A stretch of DNA of 64,000 nt, taken from the NCBI GenBank assembly GCA_028285525.1, contig JANQOZ010000001.1, positions 1 to 64,000 of the forward strand, read 5' to 3'. Both the position numbers and the translations under genes were made by a program. Below the pieces are notes generated by a model. The model saw only the letters and a program-made list of their open reading frames with translations. It was not told where the DNA came from and did no database searches. Positions 61,038 to 64,000 of this stretch are shown here, piece after piece; positions within the stretch are counted from its first letter, which is position 1, and every line of letters starts with the position of its first letter. Origin of the DNA: Lysobacterales bacterium. Its GTDB lineage: Bacteria > Pseudomonadota > Gammaproteobacteria > Xanthomonadales > SZUA-38.

Positions 61038-62468
61038 TCAGGGGCAGAGGGCCGGCACGCACTCGAAAGAGTCTTTAAAGATCTGCGTGAAAAGTGACTC
61101 CAGAAAGCCCTCATCGAGCTTCCAAAGCTCGCGACCGTCCATGCCGTTATCGCCTTCCCACAGCAGCGTATCGTTCACCACCCACGCCTCGCCGCGGGGT
61201 GAACCATCACCCGGCCCGGGGTTCACGTCTGCGATCAAAGCCACGCCACCGATGGTTCCGTTGGCCGCCCACCATTCGAAGCCGTTTTCGGGCGTCTGCG
61301 CTCGAAAGATCAGGTGGTTGTCGAAGACCAGCCAGGGTCGCGGTGCGGCGCCGTTGATGTCGCTGCTGATGGTGGCGACCAGCTCCGCGTTGCTGCCGGA
61401 GACCCGCCAAAGCTGAGGCCCGCTGGGCGACTGGCCGCCGAAATAGACGTGGCCGTTAAACTCGACGAACTTCTCTGGGTCCGAATCCCGGTCACCCGTC
61501 GCAACGTCAGCAATCATAAACGTGCCGCCGCTCGTACCATCGCTCCGCCAGGGTTCGACACCGTCGTTAACGGTCTGGCCGGCGAAGTACACCACGCCAC
61601 CGATCGGATCGCCCGTGAACAGGCCCGACGTGGCGTAGCCACTGTCGTTGCCCGGATTGATGTCGCGAACCTGCTGGGCGACGTCGCTGCCGTTTGGCAG
61701 AACCCAGGGCTCGAACCCATCCGCTTCCCCGTCGGCGGTCGCCATAAAAAGCCAGCCGCCGGCAACGGGCCAGAAGCCGTTACGAAACGTGAGTCGGACA
61801 CTGTTGGTGCCAAGAATTTCCGTCGCGGTATCTCCTACCAGACGATGGGGACGAGCGCCGACGGTGGGGGGCGTCACGGGTCGGGCAACCAGCAAAGCCG
61901 AGTTGGCGCCGATCGGCGTCAGCGCCTGCGCGTTGGAGCTGCCCTGGTCCCCATTGATGTCCACGTACAGCACCGGGCCCGAGTTTGCGTTGACCCACCA
62001 GATCTCTCGCTCGCCGCTGCTGTCCGACGCTGACACCAGCACCCTGCCGCCGACGATGCCGAGCCAGGACGGACTCGAGTTTGCCGGTCCCGGGCGAATA
62101 TCGTAGACCGTCGGGATACCCGGAAAGGCGGCAATGGAAAAGACCTCGCTGCCTGACGCATCGTCAAAAGCATTAAAGAAAGCCGCACCGCCCAAGCTGC
62201 CGCGGAAGGTTGGGAAGGACCCGTCCTGACCCATACGCAGGTCGGTGAGCTGCTGTGTACCCGCCGTCGTGCCGTCGCTGATCCACGGCTCGGTGCCGTC
62301 GTTACCGTTGTCCGCGCGGAAAAAAAACTGCCCGTCGTTGACAATGCCGTCCAGCTGCGACTGGCCATCAGGGCCGGGCCAGATGTCCCGCACCATTTCC
62401 GGCTGAGCCATTGCTGATCCAAAGCCTAGGCAACCGGCAAGCAGAGCGACCATTCTATGGATCCACAT
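61038..62468 (-). CDS. Secreted ELWxxDGT-repeat protein, copy 2, tail IFKDSFEC
   Basis: A 476-residue paralogue of the neighbouring 59420-60850 gene, with the same length and closely matching sequence along its whole length (for example VRDIWPGPDGQ against VRDILPGPDGQ, GLFTGDPIGGVVYFAGQT against AFTGDPIDGVVYFAGET). Signal peptide to about Ala21. It ends FTQIFKDSFECVPALCP, so both Cys of the extended tail are kept. AGGAG precedes the ATG. The two genes are 187 bp apart and probably arose by tandem duplication. Confidence 0.78.
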   Translation of the reverse strand: MWIHRMVALLAGCLGFGSAMAQPEMVRDIWPGPDGQSQLDGIVNDGQFFFRADNGNDGTEPWISDGTTAGTQQLTDLRMGQDGSFPTFRGSLGGAAFFNAFDDASGSEVFSIAAFPGIPTVYDIRPGPANSSPSWLGIVGGRVLVSASDSSGEREIWWVNANSGPVLYVDINGDQGSSNAQALTPIGANSALLVARPVTPPTVGARPHRLVGDTATEILGTNSVRLTFRNGFWPVAGGWLFMATADGEADGFEPWVLPNGSDVAQQVRDINPGNDSGYATSGLFTGDPIGGVVYFAGQTVNDGVEPWRSDGTSGGTFMIADVATGDRDSDPEKFVEFNGHVYFGGQSPSGPQLWRVSGSNAELVATISSDINGAAPRPWLVFDNHLIFRAQTPENGFEWWAANGTIGGVALIADVNPGPGDGSPRGEAWVVNDTLLWEGDNGMDGRELWKLDEGFLESLFTQIFKDSFECVPALCP

Positions 62469-62645
62469 GTTGCAAACTCCTGGTTGTACTTTTGCTGTCC
62501 AGCGCAGCGGTTTACGCCCCTGGAGCCTATCTAACGCTCACAGGGTAAAAATGTGCACAGACGCGGTAGCCAGCCGCGTTAACCGGTTTCTGAACGAGTC
62601 CTGACCCTCTTCTTTCAAAGCAAACGCCACCCACCGCGGCCGGCG

Positions 62646-63701
62646 TCAGTCGGGATGACCCGTTTGGTCTTTCTCGAATCGCTGCCTGAGAATCTCGACA
62701 TAGGGAACAGCGCTGTTCAGATTGCCAACAAAAGGATCCACATCTGCATCAGCGTTCCATTCGTACTCCGTGCTCTGAGCAATCATCTGCGCTGCTGGCT
62801 TGCCGAAAAACCGTTCCAGCACGGCGAGGCTCATGTCGATCCCCGCTGACACTCCCGAGGAAGTCAGAAACCGTCCGGACTCCACCCAGCGCGCTTCTGA
62901 TCGCCAGTTCGCCGGCCCCTGCTGCACGATGTAGTCAAAAAACGCCTTGTTCCCGGTTGCCTGTACACCTTCCAGCAGTCCCGCCCTCGCATAGAGCGCT
63001 GCACCAGTGCAGACCGAGGTGACGACGGCCACCTCGTTTGCGCGGTTTTGCAAAAACTCGATCATGCGGGGATTTTCCACCTCGACCAGCGTGCCGATGC
63101 CACCCGGGACCATAAGCACATCGAGATCGGGAGCGTCGTCAAATCCGTACTGGGCCTCCAGCCTGGGAGCCATTGCTTTTGGATAGCTGGTGGTGGTGAG
63201 GGCAACCGACCGTTTCTGCTCAGCGATCAGATGTACCCGAACATGGTCAGGCCCCATATTCATCCACATCTCTAGCGGACCGAACACATCAAGCGGCTCG
63301 GCTCCATCGTAAAGTACGATGCCGATGTCGAGAGGTGGATCCCAGGTGTCAGTGATCGTGCCGGATGGTCGCGCCACCGAAAACGGGACAACGCCCGATT
63401 TTTCCCCCACTTGCCACCGCAAGCGGTAGCTGCCGTCCGGCAGGCTCCCTGGGACCATCGCCATCAGGTCGTTGTTTCCCATCGTGTGCAGGCCGCTCAC
63501 GGCGTGTTCCGTCTCATCGCCCAACACAACAACCTCATACGGTTCATCTTCAGGCAGCTGGTCAAATTCGATCAGCAAGCTTCGAAGCGTGCGCGACAGC
63601 ACCGACCCAGGCTCCGGATAGCTCTTAACGACTTCGATGGACGCCGCGGATGTTGATGCGATCAACAGGCAGATCGCCAGTGCTCCCTTCAAAGCGGTCA
63701 T
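62646..63701 (-). CDS. Exported CopC-like plus DJ-1/PfpI fusion protein
   Basis: A 351-residue exported protein (signal peptide to about Ala20). Residues 21-110 have a CopC-like layout (SYPEPGSVLSRTLRSLLIEF, LPDGSYRLRWQVG) but lack the N-terminal copper-binding His. Residues about 124-320 form a DJ-1/PfpI (class I glutamine amidotransferase-like) domain: DIGIVLYDGAEPLDVFGPLE with Asp138, VLMVPGGIGT, and the nucleophile Cys231 in TSVCTGAALYARAG, followed by SSGVSAGIDMSLAVLE. This half resembles isonitrile-hydratase-like/AraC-sensor DJ-1 proteins. Its start overlaps the stop of a TonB-dependent receptor gene by 4 bp, so the pair is co-expressed. Confidence 0.8.
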   Translation of the reverse strand: MTALKGALAICLLIASTSAASIEVVKSYPEPGSVLSRTLRSLLIEFDQLPEDEPYEVVVLGDETEHAVSGLHTMGNNDLMAMVPGSLPDGSYRLRWQVGEKSGVVPFSVARPSGTITDTWDPPLDIGIVLYDGAEPLDVFGPLEMWMNMGPDHVRVHLIAEQKRSVALTTTSYPKAMAPRLEAQYGFDDAPDLDVLMVPGGIGTLVEVENPRMIEFLQNRANEVAVVTSVCTGAALYARAGLLEGVQATGNKAFFDYIVQQGPANWRSEARWVESGRFLTSSGVSAGIDMSLAVLERFFGKPAAQMIAQSTEYEWNADADVDPFVGNLNSAVPYVEILRQRFEKDQTGHPD

Positions 63702-64000
63702 AACTCAACTCCGAGCGTGATGAAGAACGACCTTTCCTGGCCGGGACGCACCACTTCCTGGAGCAGGTACTGGTAGGGCCTGAAGTACTCTCGATCAAAG
63801 AGGTTCACGATACTGAGCTGAACGTCGACCGCGCCGATTCGAAAGCCCGCCTGGGCATCAAAAACCGTGTACGAATCTGAAGAAAAGACGTTGGCGTCGG
63901 TCAGCGGCGCTTCGTCGGCGTAAGTGGCACCGATGCCAACTCCCAGCCCATTGAGCAGACCCTCGTCAAACCGGTAACGCGCGGCAACCCGCCCGCTCCA
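63698..64000 (-). CDS. TonB-dependent outer-membrane receptor, C-terminal end
   Basis: The minus strand from the window edge encodes 100 residues and a stop: it starts WSGRVAARYRFDEG and ends in the last beta strands VQLSIVNLFDREYFRPYQ, then SFFITLGVEL. The NLFDREY segment and final aromatic strand are typical of TonB-dependent siderophore or metal receptors. No start codon lies in the window; the bulk of the gene is beyond it. Its TGA overlaps the ATG of the CopC/DJ-1 gene, which suggests the fusion protein serves the same uptake process. Confidence 0.85.
   Translation of the reverse strand, partial: WSGRVAARYRFDEGLLNGLGVGIGATYADEAPLTDANVFSSDSYTVFDAQAGFRIGAVDVQLSIVNLFDREYFRPYQYLLQEVVRPGQERSFFITLGVEL

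Overview
The window looks like chromosome of a free-living, probably marine or saline gammaproteobacterium of the Xanthomonadales/Wenzhouxiangella type. This is inferred from high GC, short spacers with dense genes on both strands, Gram-negative traits (TonB receptor, lipoboxes, many Sec signal peptides), a cysG-cysB-cysK sulfur block, wax-ester synthase and a large set of secreted beta-rich proteins. It is not proven by any marker gene. No phage, IS transposase, integrase, rRNA or CRISPR array was seen.

Layout. 0-2.8 kb: 3' end of a wax ester synthase/DGAT, a coupled alpha/beta hydrolase and a haloalkane dehalogenase (lipid and xenobiotic metabolism). 2.8-8.2 kb: a 2-oxoacid dehydrogenase E2 and a fused E1 alpha-beta, divergent from a PaaX-family regulator, then a lone ABC ATPase. 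8.3-16 kb: a ThuA/glycosidase-like secreted protein, an ECF sigma factor overlapping a Ser/Thr kinase, and a secreted G8/beta-helix protein sitting between two near-identical 61-bp palindromes. 16.1-20 kb: cysK, cysG, cysB and tRNA-Val(CAC). 20-25.9 kb: an accessory-looking stretch with REP-like inverted repeats, a DUF4287/SRPBCC protein, an AraC regulator, an aldo/keto reductase, an SDR and small hypotheticals. 26-35 kb: an NHL-propeller protein, a LytS/LytTR two-component pair, a CSLREA/choice-of-anchor-Q beta-helix protein, a TMEM43-like protein and a large Ig/beta-trefoil protein. 34.4-45.9 kb: a serine hydrolase, a Tat-type GMC oxidoreductase, a TPR/membrane pair, a NarL-type two-component pair, an M14-like deacylase, an M17 aminopeptidase and LemA with DUF3137. 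45.9-54.7 kb: a run of secreted proteins (clan GH-A glycosidase, two orphans, a ten-unit propeller, a phytase-like/choice-of-anchor-I protein). 55-64 kb: CPBP protease, HExxH protein, CBS, DoxX, TetR plus enoyl-reductase-like dehydrogenase, tandem ELWxxDGT proteins, a CopC/DJ-1 fusion and the end of a TonB-dependent receptor.

The most striking theme is export. Seven secreted proteins of unrelated architecture end in one short tail, hydrophobic-F-x-[D/N]-[G/S]-F-E (IFRDGFE, VFSDGFE, LFADGFE, LFFDGFE, IFNSSFE, IFLDSFE, IFKDSFE). Two of them belong to families whose C-terminal anchors are known to vary between lineages (choice-of-anchor Q and I), so the tail is a good candidate for an unrecognised sorting or anchoring signal. 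A second exported module, about 135-141 residues beginning F-x-INQG, is shared by the NHL propeller and the GH-A glycosidase. Regulatory points of interest are the sigma/kinase pair, repeated CGTT boxes between the LytTR regulator and the tagged beta-helix gene, and inverted repeats at several divergent promoters.
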